Positions 44,972 through 52,964 of a stretch of 64,000 nt of DNA are shown in pieces. Where the stretch lies: positions 62,001 through 126,000 of the forward strand of contig NZ_NPBY01000044.1 in assembly GCF_002272015.1 (NCBI RefSeq), in the 5' to 3' direction. Source of the DNA: Paenibacillus campinasensis (GTDB lineage: Bacteria > Bacillota > Bacilli > Paenibacillales > Paenibacillaceae). Numbering within the stretch: position 1 is the stretch's first letter; the number at the start of each line of letters is the position of its first letter. The notes under the pieces are model-generated. The model saw only the letters and a program-made list of their open reading frames with translations. It ran no database searches and had not been told where the DNA came from. A program made the position numbers and the translations under genes.

Positions 44972-45961
44972 ATGAAAATCGGAATCATCAGCTTCGCCCA
45001 TATGCATGCTGCCGGCTATGCCTCCGCCCTGATGCAGATCGAGGGCGTCGAACTCGTCGGTATTGCCGATCCGGTTGCGGAGCGCGGCCAGAAGTACGCC
45101 GCACAGTTTGGAACATCGTATTTTCAAAGCTATGAAGATTTGTTAGCACAAGGCTTGGACGGTGTCGTCGTTACTTCTGAGAACGCTTATCATAAAGAGC
45201 ATGTGCTTGCTGCCGCGAAAGCGGGTGTTCACGTGCTGTGCGAAAAGCCGCTCTCGACCAATGTCAAGGATGCTCAGGCGATGATTGAGGCTTGCCGCGC
45301 GCATGGCGTGCTGCTTCAGACCGCCTTTCCGGTTCGATTCAACTCATCGGTTCGGCGCGCCAAACAGCTGGTGGACGAAGGCAAGCTGGGACGCATCTTG
45401 GCCATGAAAGGCACGAACCGCGGGCGGAATCCGGGCGGATGGTTTGTCGAACCTTCCCTTTCCGGGGGCGGTGCCGTTATCGACCATACGGTGCATGTCG
45501 CGGACATTATGCGCTGGATGACCGGCGCCGAGGTGAAGGAAGTGTATGCCGAGGTCGATCATTTGATTGCCGAGACCCCGATTGACGATTGTGGCATGCT
45601 GAGTTTGGAGTTTGACAACGGCGTGTTCGCCACCCTGGATTGCAGCTGGTCCCGCAACAAAACGTATCCCGTCTGGGGCGATGTTACCCTGGAGATTATC
45701 GGGTCTGCCGGCACGTTGACGCTCAACGCGATCAATCAGAAGCTGAACGTGTACCGGGATGAGCAGGGTTACTCCCATCACTTCTGGGGCGATGATATGG
45801 ATTTGGCGCTGGTGCGTGATTTTGTCTCTTCGATTGCATCCGGGGCGTCCGAAGCCTCTGTCACCGGAGAGGATGGCCTGCAAGCACTGGCTGTCGCCGT
45901 CGCCGCCTATCGCTCGGATGAGCGCAAAGATACCGTTTCGATGACGGACGTGCTGGCCTAA
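44972..45961 (+). CDS. Gfo/Idh/MocA-family NAD(P)-dependent oxidoreductase (second of two)
   Basis: A 329-residue protein with AAGGAGG before the ATG. Its N-terminus (IGIISFAHMHAAGYASALM) has a less regular glycine motif than its neighbour. The catalytic Lys region VLCEKPLSTNVKDAQAM and the sheet domain (GGGAVIDHTVHVADIMRWM, including the His often used in catalysis) are intact. It is co-transcribed with the first dehydrogenase and probably controlled by the ROK protein. It ends before a strong terminator. Confidence 0.88.
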   Translation: MKIGIISFAHMHAAGYASALMQIEGVELVGIADPVAERGQKYAAQFGTSYFQSYEDLLAQGLDGVVVTSENAYHKEHVLAAAKAGVHVLCEKPLSTNVKDAQAMIEACRAHGVLLQTAFPVRFNSSVRRAKQLVDEGKLGRILAMKGTNRGRNPGGWFVEPSLSGGGAVIDHTVHVADIMRWMTGAEVKEVYAEVDHLIAETPIDDCGMLSLEFDNGVFATLDCSWSRNKTYPVWGDVTLEIIGSAGTLTLNAINQKLNVYRDEQGYSHHFWGDDMDLALVRDFVSSIASGASEASVTGEDGLQALAVAVAAYRSDERKDTVSMTDVLA

Positions 45962-46053
45962 CTTTCACTCTGAATCGATCCAGCCCACAGCCGGATTCAC
46001 CAGAGGGCAGTGTATAACCGTGCGTAACAGATGGTTTCAGCAGGGATTCAATC

Positions 46054-46088
46054 ACCAAAAAAGCGCCGTTTTCGGGCGCTTTTTTGGG
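46054..46088. terminator. Bidirectional terminator after the dehydrogenase pair
   Basis: CCAAAAAAGCGCC and GGGCGCTTTTTTGG form a near-perfect stem with T-runs on both strands, between convergent genes ending at 45961 and 46137. Confidence 0.85.
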
Positions 46089-46136
46089 TTGAGTCCTATC
46101 GAAGGCTGCTTGTTCCCACTCGCTGCTACAGCAGCA

Positions 46137-47561
46137 CTACAGCCCGATTGAAATATATTTCGTTTCCAAATATTCCTCGATGCCGTACCGGCCGCCCTCG
46201 CGTCCAAGACCGCTTTCCTTGAACCCGCCAAAAGGGGCCTGCGCCGTCGAAGGCAGCGCGTCATTAACGCCCACGATCCCGTAATCCAGCGACTCAGCCA
46301 ACCGGACTGCCTCGCACAAATGCTCGGTATACACATAGGCGGCCAGCCCATACGGGCTGTTATTGGCCCGCTCCACTGCCTCCTCGATCTTCCGGAAGCT
46401 GGAGATCGGTGCCAGCGGCCCGAAGGTTTCCTCGACCATGCATAGCATGTCATCAGTTGCATTCATGATCACTGTCGGTTCCATATAATGTCCCTGCAGT
46501 TCGCCCAGCACACGGCCCCCTGCCAGAATGACGCCTCCTTTGTCTACGGCATCCCGGATGTGGGCCGCTACCTTCTCCACCGCATCCCGATTGATCAGGG
46601 GACCGATATCAACGCCCTCTTCCAAACCGCTGCCAACCTTCAGCGCGCGGACCAATTCCGCGACTTTGCCGGCGAATGCTTCGGCAATCTCCTCCTGCAC
46701 ATATACCCGGTTGGCACACACGCAGGTTTGGCCCGCATTGCGGAATTTCGAAGCGATCAGTCCGGCAGCAGCCTTATCCAGGTCTGCTTTGGCCGTTACG
46801 ATGAACGGCGCGTGTCCACCAAGCTCCAGTGATATTTTCTTGATATTGGCCGCCGCTCCCTCCATCAGCATTCTGCCCACTTCGGTTGAACCGGTAAATG
46901 ACAGCTTTCTCACTCGGGAATCCTGCTGCCACACATCCACAATGTCCGCCGACGGCCCGGTTACGATATTGATGACACCTGCTGGAAAACCGGCCGCCTC
47001 CGCCAGCTCCACCAGCTTCAAAGCGGTGAACGGCGTCTCACCCGACGGCTTGATCACCACCGTACAGCCTGCAGCCAGCGCCGGGGCTACTTTGCGCGTA
47101 ATCATCGACGCGGGAAAGTTCCATGGCGTAATGGCCGCAACAACCCCGACCGGCTGTTTGGTCACAATAATGCGCTTCCCGGAGGACGAGGCCGGAATCG
47201 TATCGCCATATACCCGTTTACCTTCCTCAGCATACCAGGATACAAAACTGTTCGCATACGCAATCTCCCCGGCTGCCTCCTTCAGAGGCTTGCCCTGCTC
47301 CAAAGTCATGATCCGGGCCAATGCCTCCGTATGCTCTTCAATCAGATCATGCCAGCGCCATAGCAGCTTGCCGCGCTCATCTGCCGTTGTGCCCGACCAG
47401 GAAGCCAGCGCCCTGGCAGCGGCGTCAACCGCCTGCTGTGCCTCCTTGCGGCCGGCCTTGGCTGACGTGCCAAGCACCTCACCGGTCGCCGGATTATAGA
47501 CATCCGTCCCCTCAGGGGTCCCGATCCACTCTCCATCTATATAAATGTCATTCCGAAACAT
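46137..47561 (-). CDS. gabD: Succinate-semialdehyde dehydrogenase
   Basis: A 474-residue aldehyde dehydrogenase with GGGAGGG before the ATG. Motifs include ITPWNFPASMITRKVAPAL, the NAD-binding FTGSTEVGRMLM, the Glu motif LELGGHAPFIV and the catalytic Cys in NAGQTCVCANRVYV. Length and motifs fit the SSADH/GabD branch, oxidising succinate semialdehyde to succinate; other short-chain semialdehydes are possible. The CVC double cysteine is common in this branch. It stands alone, with no GABA transaminase beside it. Confidence 0.88.
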   Translation of the reverse strand: MFRNDIYIDGEWIGTPEGTDVYNPATGEVLGTSAKAGRKEAQQAVDAAARALASWSGTTADERGKLLWRWHDLIEEHTEALARIMTLEQGKPLKEAAGEIAYANSFVSWYAEEGKRVYGDTIPASSSGKRIIVTKQPVGVVAAITPWNFPASMITRKVAPALAAGCTVVIKPSGETPFTALKLVELAEAAGFPAGVINIVTGPSADIVDVWQQDSRVRKLSFTGSTEVGRMLMEGAAANIKKISLELGGHAPFIVTAKADLDKAAAGLIASKFRNAGQTCVCANRVYVQEEIAEAFAGKVAELVRALKVGSGLEEGVDIGPLINRDAVEKVAAHIRDAVDKGGVILAGGRVLGELQGHYMEPTVIMNATDDMLCMVEETFGPLAPISSFRKIEEAVERANNSPYGLAAYVYTEHLCEAVRLAESLDYGIVGVNDALPSTAQAPFGGFKESGLGREGGRYGIEEYLETKYISIGL

Positions 47562-47717
47562 TGCAAATCCCTCCCATTAAAAATAAGGCTGCCTTCCATC
47601 TCTATATTATCACTTAACCTTCTGCCCAATTGCAAAACGGACAACGCTCTATCCTAACCAGTCAGGCAGTCAGGCTGGACTCAGACATCGCGCACCGCCT
47701 TAATCCTCATCTCTGAT

Positions 47718-47764
47718 CATAAAAGAACCTCACCTCCCACGTCTGCGTGGAAGATGAGGTCCTT
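47718..47764 (-). terminator. Terminator of the siderophore-uptake operon
   Basis: On the minus strand GGACCTCATCTTCCACG and CGTGGGAGGTGAGGTTC pair around CAGA, then TTTTAT follows. It begins about 33 bases after the last gene. Confidence 0.8.
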
Positions 47765-47796
47765 GGGGTAGTAGGTGATGAAAGGACAAGCTTGGA

Positions 47797-48780
47797 TTAT
47801 TCGATAGCCGCTTCTACTTCTTTCACCATTTCCGATACGGACAGCAAGCCGCCGCCGGAGAGGTACCAATAGTTAGGGTTCAAATAAACGATATGGCCTT
47901 CTTTATAAGCATTGGTTGTTTGGACAAGCTCGTTCTCTACCGTTTGCTGTGCGCTCGACTCGCCGCTTCCTGTTGTCACAACGGCACCGCGGTCAACAAC
48001 AAACAAGTAGTCCGGATTTTGCTCTACAATGTACTCATTGGAAATGTCCTTGCCGTGCGTGCTTACTTCAATGCTGCTGTCAACGGCTTCAAAGCCGAAT
48101 ACATCGTGCAGAATACCGAAGCGGGAACCCGGGCCGTAAGCGCTGATTTTGCCTTCGTTCGCCAGAATGATCAATGCATTTTTGCCGGAAGCTGTCGCTT
48201 TTTCATTCAGAGCCTTAATGCTCTCCTCAATGTCGGCAAGCTTTTGCTCAACCTCGACATCTTTATCGAAGATTTGCCCCAGCGTATGCATGTTTTCTTT
48301 AAAAGAATCCATGTAACGACTTGTATCTACACCCAGATAAATGGTTGGGCCGATTTTTTGCAGCTCGTCATAAGCTTCCTGCTGTCTTCCGGAAATGATA
48401 ATCAAATCCGGTTTGATGCTGTTGATTTTCTCGAAATCCGGCTCCTTCAGGCTGCCGACATTCTCGTACTTGGCATCCTCGAATTTGGACAGATACGGAG
48501 GAATGTTCGCCTGCGGCACACCGGCTACTTCAACGCCGAGCTCATCCAGGGAATCCAGAATCCCGAAATCAAACACAACGACCTTGGCCGGATTCTTTGT
48601 CACTTTGGTTTCACCAAGCTGATGTGTAATCGTCAATTCCTCAGCTACAGGAGCTTCGGGCTCGCCACCGCCGGCACCATTCGCTCCGCCTGCAGCGCTG
48701 GAAGCTCCTTGATCCTGACCGCATGCTGCGATTACGATAGTAAATACGGTTAGGGTTAATAGAATCAGCCATTTTTTCAT
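47797..48780 (-). CDS. yclQ: Siderophore-binding lipoprotein (YclQ-like)
   Basis: A 327-residue receptor. AGGAG eight bases before the ATG at 48780 sets the start. The signal peptide ends in lipobox VIAAC (Cys20), then a Gly/Ala-rich linker. The mature region has the class III periplasmic-binding features TKNPAKVVVFDFGILDSLDELG and KPDLIIISGRQQEAYDEL joined by a long helix. It is the last gene after the ABC permeases and ATPase, in the same order as B. subtilis yclNOPQ, which imports petrobactin-type catecholates. The actual siderophore is inferred only. Confidence 0.88.
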   Translation of the reverse strand: MKKWLILLTLTVFTIVIAACGQDQGASSAAGGANGAGGGEPEAPVAEELTITHQLGETKVTKNPAKVVVFDFGILDSLDELGVEVAGVPQANIPPYLSKFEDAKYENVGSLKEPDFEKINSIKPDLIIISGRQQEAYDELQKIGPTIYLGVDTSRYMDSFKENMHTLGQIFDKDVEVEQKLADIEESIKALNEKATASGKNALIILANEGKISAYGPGSRFGILHDVFGFEAVDSSIEVSTHGKDISNEYIVEQNPDYLFVVDRGAVVTTGSGESSAQQTVENELVQTTNAYKEGHIVYLNPNYWYLSGGGLLSVSEMVKEVEAAIE

Positions 48781-48869
48781 ATGTAACACTCCTCTAAATA
48801 TTATATAATTTCTTCAATTTCTTACTATATATGGATTCCTAAGACGGCAGTAAGCCTGCCCTGATAAGC

Positions 48870-48888
48870 CAAGGCCACAAGGGCCTTG
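48870..48888 (-). repeat. Intra-operon hairpin between ATPase and receptor genes
   Basis: CAAGGCC and GGCCTTG surround a five-base loop in the 146-base gap before yclQ, without a T-run. It may affect mRNA processing or stability rather than termination. Confidence 0.45.
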
Positions 48889-48926
48889 TGCTACAGATCG
48901 TAAAGGCTGAGCCTACTCATGAAACA

Positions 48927-49685
48927 TCAGGCATAATACACGCATACACGGTTGTCATTGATTTCCTCAATCTTGATATCCATATCGTAGATGTCCCGCA
49001 GCACCTGACTTTGAATAATCGAGTCTGTCTTACCCTCGTTCTCAATCCGTCCATCCTTCAACGCCACGATGTAATCGGAGTAAAAGGAAGCAAAGTTAAT
49101 GTCATGGATGACAATCACAATGGTTTTGTTCAGATCCGCAACAAGCTTTCGAAGGATCTTCATAATCTGGACCGAATGTTTCATATCCAGGTTATTCAGA
49201 GGCTCATCGAGCAGGATGTAATCGGTATCCTGGGCAATCGTCATCGCGATATACGCGCGCTGCAGCTGCCCGCCGCTCAGCTGGTGAAGATACCGGTGCT
49301 GCATTTCCTCCAGCCCCATATAGCCGATCGCTTCATCCACGAACTTCTCATCCTCTGCATTCAGCCTGCCTTGGGAATACGGAAAACGCCCGAAGGATAC
49401 AAGCTCTCTCACAGTCAGCCGCAGACTGATGTGATTGGACTGCTTGAGGATGGAAATTTTCTTTGCCAGATCACCGCTCTTCCACTGGCTTACCTCTTTG
49501 CCATCAACCAGAATTTGTCCGGTGTCCTTGCCAGTCAATCTGCTGATCATGGACAGCAAGGTGCTTTTTCCGGCCCCGTTGGGACCGATGAACGAGGTAA
49601 TTTGCCCTGTCGGGATCGTAATCGACACATTATCAACGACTTTTTTGCCGCCATAGACCTTCGATACATTCGTTACCTGGATCAT
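48927..49685 (-). CDS. yclP: Iron-siderophore ABC transporter ATPase (YclP-like)
   Basis: A 252-residue FepC-type ATPase. Walker A GPNGAGKSTL, signature LSGGQLQRAY and Walker B YILLDEPLNNLD are intact. Its start overlaps the upstream permease stop by four bases (ATGA). It energises ferric siderophore import through the two FecCD permeases. Expression is probably iron-regulated through the Fur-like boxes ahead of the first gene. Confidence 0.93.
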   Translation of the reverse strand: MIQVTNVSKVYGGKKVVDNVSITIPTGQITSFIGPNGAGKSTLLSMISRLTGKDTGQILVDGKEVSQWKSGDLAKKISILKQSNHISLRLTVRELVSFGRFPYSQGRLNAEDEKFVDEAIGYMGLEEMQHRYLHQLSGGQLQRAYIAMTIAQDTDYILLDEPLNNLDMKHSVQIMKILRKLVADLNKTIVIVIHDINFASFYSDYIVALKDGRIENEGKTDSIIQSQVLRDIYDMDIKIEEINDNRVCVYYA

Positions 49686-50632
49686 GCTTTACTCTCCTTT
49701 AATAGCAGATAGATGAAATAAACACCGCCGATGAAATTGATGATGACACTTAGCGTCGTGGAGAAAGTGAATACCCGTTCTACCACGAGCTGCCCTCCGA
49801 CAAGCGCGATCACGCTAATCAGAATGGAAGCGGTAATGAGATAGGAATGCCGGTAGGTCTTCATCCATTCATAGGCCACATTAACGACCAGAAGGCCCAG
49901 GAATGTAATCGGCCCTACCAGGGCGGTCGCTGCGGAGATCAATATTGCAACGACAATCAGCAGCCGCTTCACCGCATAATCATACGGAACCCCGAGATTG
50001 ATCGCCTGCTCTCTTCCGAGTGAAATCACATTCAGATATTTGGCAAACCTTGCAAAGTACAGAAGTGCTGCAGCCATTACGATGCCGGCGATGAGCAGCA
50101 GCTCGGTCTTCACATTGTTGAAGCTGGCAAACATCTTGTCAGATACGAACTGGAACTCATTCGGATCGATGAGCACCTCCATGAAAGATGTCATACTGGA
50201 GAACAGCGTCCCGAAGATCATGCCGATCAAGAGCAGGAAGAATATCGATCTGCTGCCTTCCCTGCGGAACAACATTTTGTACAGTATCCCTGAGAAAATC
50301 ACCATGAGACAGACATTTATCAGAAAGTTCGCATTCGCCCCCATCTGGTACAGGGTAAAGGAGCCAAATACGAAAATGACTGTGGTCTGAATGAGCATAT
50401 ACAGTGAATCCAGCCCCATAACGCTTGGCGTCAATATCCGATTGTTCGTTACGGTCTGGAACACCATCGTTGACAGCGCAATGGCTCCGCCGGTCATTAC
50501 GATGGCCAGCACCTTCTTGACTCTTCGCGGAAACGCATAATCCCAGCTTCCATTAAGATCAATGAGCAGGAACAAAGCGATCAGAACGGTGGACACCGCA
50601 GCCAGGAGAATGATTTTGCCTTTAAGATTCAT
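49682..50632 (-). CDS. yclO: Iron-siderophore ABC transporter permease (YclO-like)
   Basis: A 316-residue FecCD-family permease with about nine hydrophobic helices, including the characteristic GGAIALSTMVFQTVTNNRILTP and the ATPase-contact region SLGREQAINLGVPYDYAVKR. It overlaps the preceding permease by 11 bases. Together the two form the heterodimeric channel. Confidence 0.92.
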   Translation of the reverse strand: MNLKGKIILLAAVSTVLIALFLLIDLNGSWDYAFPRRVKKVLAIVMTGGAIALSTMVFQTVTNNRILTPSVMGLDSLYMLIQTTVIFVFGSFTLYQMGANANFLINVCLMVIFSGILYKMLFRREGSRSIFFLLLIGMIFGTLFSSMTSFMEVLIDPNEFQFVSDKMFASFNNVKTELLLIAGIVMAAALLYFARFAKYLNVISLGREQAINLGVPYDYAVKRLLIVVAILISAATALVGPITFLGLLVVNVAYEWMKTYRHSYLITASILISVIALVGGQLVVERVFTFSTTLSVIINFIGGVYFIYLLLKESKA

Positions 50633-51575
50633 GTGCCCTTCTCCTCATCAGCAAATAGATAAATATACCGCTTCCGAGCACGCCTACAGTCAGACTGATC
50701 GGAATTTCATAAGGATAGATAATAATCCGTCCCAGAATGTCGCAAAACAGCACAAACCCTGCTCCCAGCAGCGCGGTGTGCGAGAGGCTCTTCTTCAGGT
50801 GATCCCCCTGATACAGGCTGACGATATTCGGAATAATGAGCCCGAGAAACGGAATCATCCCTACCGTCAGGACGACGGATGCCGTTACCATCGCCACGAT
50901 CACAAGGCCGGTGTTCACAACACTTCGGTAATGGAGGCCCAGGTTCGTTGCAAACTCTTCCCCCATTCCGGCGACCGTGAACTTGTTGGCAAACAGATAA
51001 GCCAGAACGACAAGCGGTATGCTGATGTACATCAGCTCGTAGTTTCCTCTGAGAATCATGGAGAAGTCTCCTTGAAGCCAAGCGGACATGTTCTGAATCA
51101 GATCATATTTATAAGCGAAGAATGTCGCAATCGAACTGACGATGTTGCCAAACATCAATCCGACCAGCGGGATAAAGACCGCGTCCTTGAACTTGATCCG
51201 ATCCAGTATCTTCATAAATATGAACGTACCGGCAAGAGCGAATACGAAGGCAACGAGCATTTTGACAAGCGGACCCGAAGTCGAGAAGACGAGCATTGCA
51301 ACCAGAATTCCCAGTCTGGCCGAATCCATCGTTCCGGCTGTCGTTGGCGATACGAATTTGTTGCGGCTGAGCTGCTGCATAATCAAACCGCAGATGCTCA
51401 TGCTTACACCGGCTAATAGCAGACTCACCAGCCTCGGTATTCGGCTCGCGACCATAATATGCTGCTGCTGCTCCGTCATACGGAACAGGTCAAGAGGGGT
51501 GATGTCCTTGACCCCGATGAACAAAGAGATCATGGACAGCACGATAACGATGGCGATCAAATATCGAATCTTCAT
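50622..51575 (-). CDS. yclN: Iron-siderophore ABC transporter permease (YclN-like)
   Basis: A 317-residue FecCD permease, first gene of the operon, with AAAGGAAAG before the ATG. Diagnostic segments include RIPRLVSLLLAGVSMSICGL (conserved RxPR at the start of the transmembrane core) and ATNLGLHYRSVVNTGLVIVA. Two Fur-like boxes at 51636 and 51704 precede it. Confidence 0.92.
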   Translation of the reverse strand: MKIRYLIAIVIVLSMISLFIGVKDITPLDLFRMTEQQQHIMVASRIPRLVSLLLAGVSMSICGLIMQQLSRNKFVSPTTAGTMDSARLGILVAMLVFSTSGPLVKMLVAFVFALAGTFIFMKILDRIKFKDAVFIPLVGLMFGNIVSSIATFFAYKYDLIQNMSAWLQGDFSMILRGNYELMYISIPLVVLAYLFANKFTVAGMGEEFATNLGLHYRSVVNTGLVIVAMVTASVVLTVGMIPFLGLIIPNIVSLYQGDHLKKSLSHTALLGAGFVLFCDILGRIIIYPYEIPISLTVGVLGSGIFIYLLMRRRAHES

Positions 51576-51635
51576 GGCACTTTCCTTTTAATGCAGTGTA
51601 TCAGCAGCACAAGCGATTTTGTATGCCGACCCAAT

Positions 51636-51655
51636 TGATAGTGATTCTCATTTTC
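51636..51655. promoter_or_regulatory. Fur box upstream of yclN
   Basis: TGATAGTGATTCTCA matches the 7-1-7 Fur consensus TGATAAT-N-ATTATCA at 12 of 14 positions, 61 bases before the yclN start. The extended 19-base form matches 15 of 19. Confidence 0.75.
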
Positions 51656-51703
51656 GCTATGTTTAGCATTATAGCATTCACTTAATTTGCCATCAAGTCT
51701 AAA

Positions 51704-51718
51704 TGAGAATAAAAATCA
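51704..51718. promoter_or_regulatory. Second, weaker Fur-like box
   Basis: TGAGAATAAAAATCA matches the 7-1-7 Fur consensus at 11 of 14 positions. It lies further upstream in the 424-base divergent gap and may assist the first box. Confidence 0.45.
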
Positions 51719-51786
51719 ATTAAAATTTGATTTTTGTCATTTTCGTGGATTTGGTTCACAAGACGTCTGAATGTTTAATTTTCTTC

Positions 51787-51816
51787 TTGACAGCGATGAC
51801 GAATTTGTAATATTAT
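51787..51816 (+). promoter_or_regulatory. Promoter of the nitroreductase gene
   Basis: TTGACA, 18 bases, then TATTAT. The -35 is perfect and the -10 is one base off. It implies a leader of about 175 bases before the start at 52000. Confidence 0.6.
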
Positions 51817-51828
51817 CCTTACATAAAT

Positions 51829-51865
51829 ATTATTCCTTACCATTTGTAAGTAAGTAGGGAATAAT
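51829..51865 (+). promoter_or_regulatory. Extended palindrome at the nitroreductase transcription start
   Basis: ATTATTCCTTAC (51829-51840) and GTAGGGAATAAT (51854-51865) are complementary with one mismatch. Inside, TTAC-CATTT-GTAA forms a second small palindrome. From memory it resembles operators of MarR/DUF24 redox repressors such as YodB, which control nitroreductases and azoreductases. The location just after the -10 suits a repressor site. Confidence 0.5.
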
Positions 51866-51870
51866 GATTA

Positions 51871-51901
51871 ACGAGGGATTTTTCCATTGGAATTCCCTCG
51901 T
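51871..51901 (+). repeat. Leader hairpin of the nitroreductase mRNA
   Basis: ACGAGGGA and TCCCTCGT pair with an inner TTCC/GGAA stem. No T-run follows, so it is not a terminator; it may stabilise the mRNA 5' end or be part of a regulatory leader. Confidence 0.55.
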
Positions 51902-51999
51902 GCATATTCGCCTGATTACAGGGAAATCTTAAATCAGGTTTGTATCTGAGAAGCTTGGCCATTTTTGGTACAAAAACAACGATAGCAGGAGGTTTACCC

Positions 52000-52602
52000 A
52001 TGTCCAAAGATTTTTCTACAGCCATTAAAGAGCGCCGTTCTTACTATGCCATCACGAAAGAATCTGTCATCTCTGACGAACGGATCCAAGAAATCGTGAA
52101 TGAAGCCGTGAAATACACGCCGTCTTCCTTCAACTCCCAAAGCGCACGTGTCGTTGTCCTGCTTGGTGAACAGCATGATAAACTGTGGAATATTACAGAA
52201 GGAATTCTGAAAGAAGTGGTTGGCGATGGAGATGCTTTCAAATCCACTGCCGAGAAGATGGCTTCCTTCCGTGCAGGTTACGGTACGGTATTGTTCTTTG
52301 AAGACAATGATGTCGTTGCAGACCTGCAGAAAAACTTTGCACTGTATGCGGACAATTTTCCGGTATGGTCCAATCAATCCAACGGCATGCTGCAGTTAGT
52401 CGTTTGGACAGCCCTCGAGGCAGAAGGTCTTGGCGCTTCGCTCCAGCATTACAATCCACTGATCGACGACAAGGTCAAAGCCGAGTGGAGCATCCCGGAC
52501 AGCTGGAAGCTGATCGCCCAGATGCCGTTTGGCAAACCGGCAGCCGAGCCTGGAGACAAAGAATTCGCTCCTATTGAAGATCGCGTAAAAGTATACAAAT
52601 AA
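52000..52602 (+). CDS. Nitroreductase-family oxidoreductase (Frm2/Hbn1-like)
   Basis: A 200-residue flavoprotein; AGGAGG before the ATG at 52000 fixes the start. N-terminal AIKERRSYYAITKES supplies the FMN-contact Arg pair. TPSSFNSQSARVVVLLGEQH and EAEGLGASLQHYNPLIDD are typical of the Frm2/Hbn1 branch that includes yeast and bacterial nitroreductases acting on nitro compounds and quinones. NAD(P)H is the likely donor. The upstream palindromes suggest induction by electrophiles or redox stress. Confidence 0.87.
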   Translation: MSKDFSTAIKERRSYYAITKESVISDERIQEIVNEAVKYTPSSFNSQSARVVVLLGEQHDKLWNITEGILKEVVGDGDAFKSTAEKMASFRAGYGTVLFFEDNDVVADLQKNFALYADNFPVWSNQSNGMLQLVVWTALEAEGLGASLQHYNPLIDDKVKAEWSIPDSWKLIAQMPFGKPAAEPGDKEFAPIEDRVKVYK

Positions 52603-52611
52603 GGAATTCTG

Positions 52612-52656
52612 GAGTTGGTCATCAGCACGCGAGTGCCGTCAGGCCAGCTCTTTTAT
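52612..52656 (+). terminator. Terminator of the nitroreductase gene
   Basis: GAGTTGG pairs with CCAGCTC (one G-T pair) around an inner GCAC-GCGA-GTGC hairpin, followed by TTTTATT. Confidence 0.6.
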
Positions 52657-52690
52657 TAACAAAACTCTGCTTCCCCTCATCCATGAAATG

Positions 52691-52722
52691 ATAAAGACCC
52701 GGCCTCACGGCCGGGTCTTTAT
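52691..52722. terminator. Perfect 14-bp hairpin, probable bidirectional terminator
   Basis: ATAAAGACCCGGCC and GGCCGGGTCTTTAT flank TCAC. The A/T ends give short T-runs on both strands. It lies between the nitroreductase terminator and the small YjcZ-like gene. Confidence 0.65.
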
Positions 52723-52765
52723 CTCGTGTATCGCGCATTGCTAGGATGCCTTGCCCATGGTGGGA

Positions 52766-52861
52766 TTAAACCCAAGCAACTGTGATGATAACAAGCAGGA
52801 TGAAGAGGACCAGAACCACACCTGTAGAAGTTCCCCAGAAACCACCGTATGCTCCGCTCAT
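52766..52861 (-). CDS. YjcZ-family small membrane protein, second copy
   Basis: A 31-residue protein, MSGAYGGFWG followed by a hydrophobic helix (VVLVLFILLVIITVAWV). GGAGGG lies before the ATG. It shares the MSG start and LVLFILLVIIT helix with the peptide at 514-624. Members of this family are linked to sporulation; precise function is unknown. Confidence 0.8.
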   Translation of the reverse strand: MSGAYGGFWGTSTGVVLVLFILLVIITVAWV

Positions 52862-52964
52862 GGCAATCCCTCCCGAAAAAATAAGGTTGCGTGATGTAAT
52901 CACAATATTAATCTATTAGTGATGCAGCCACGCGGGAACGGCGATTGTCCTTCTTGTCCTCGGC

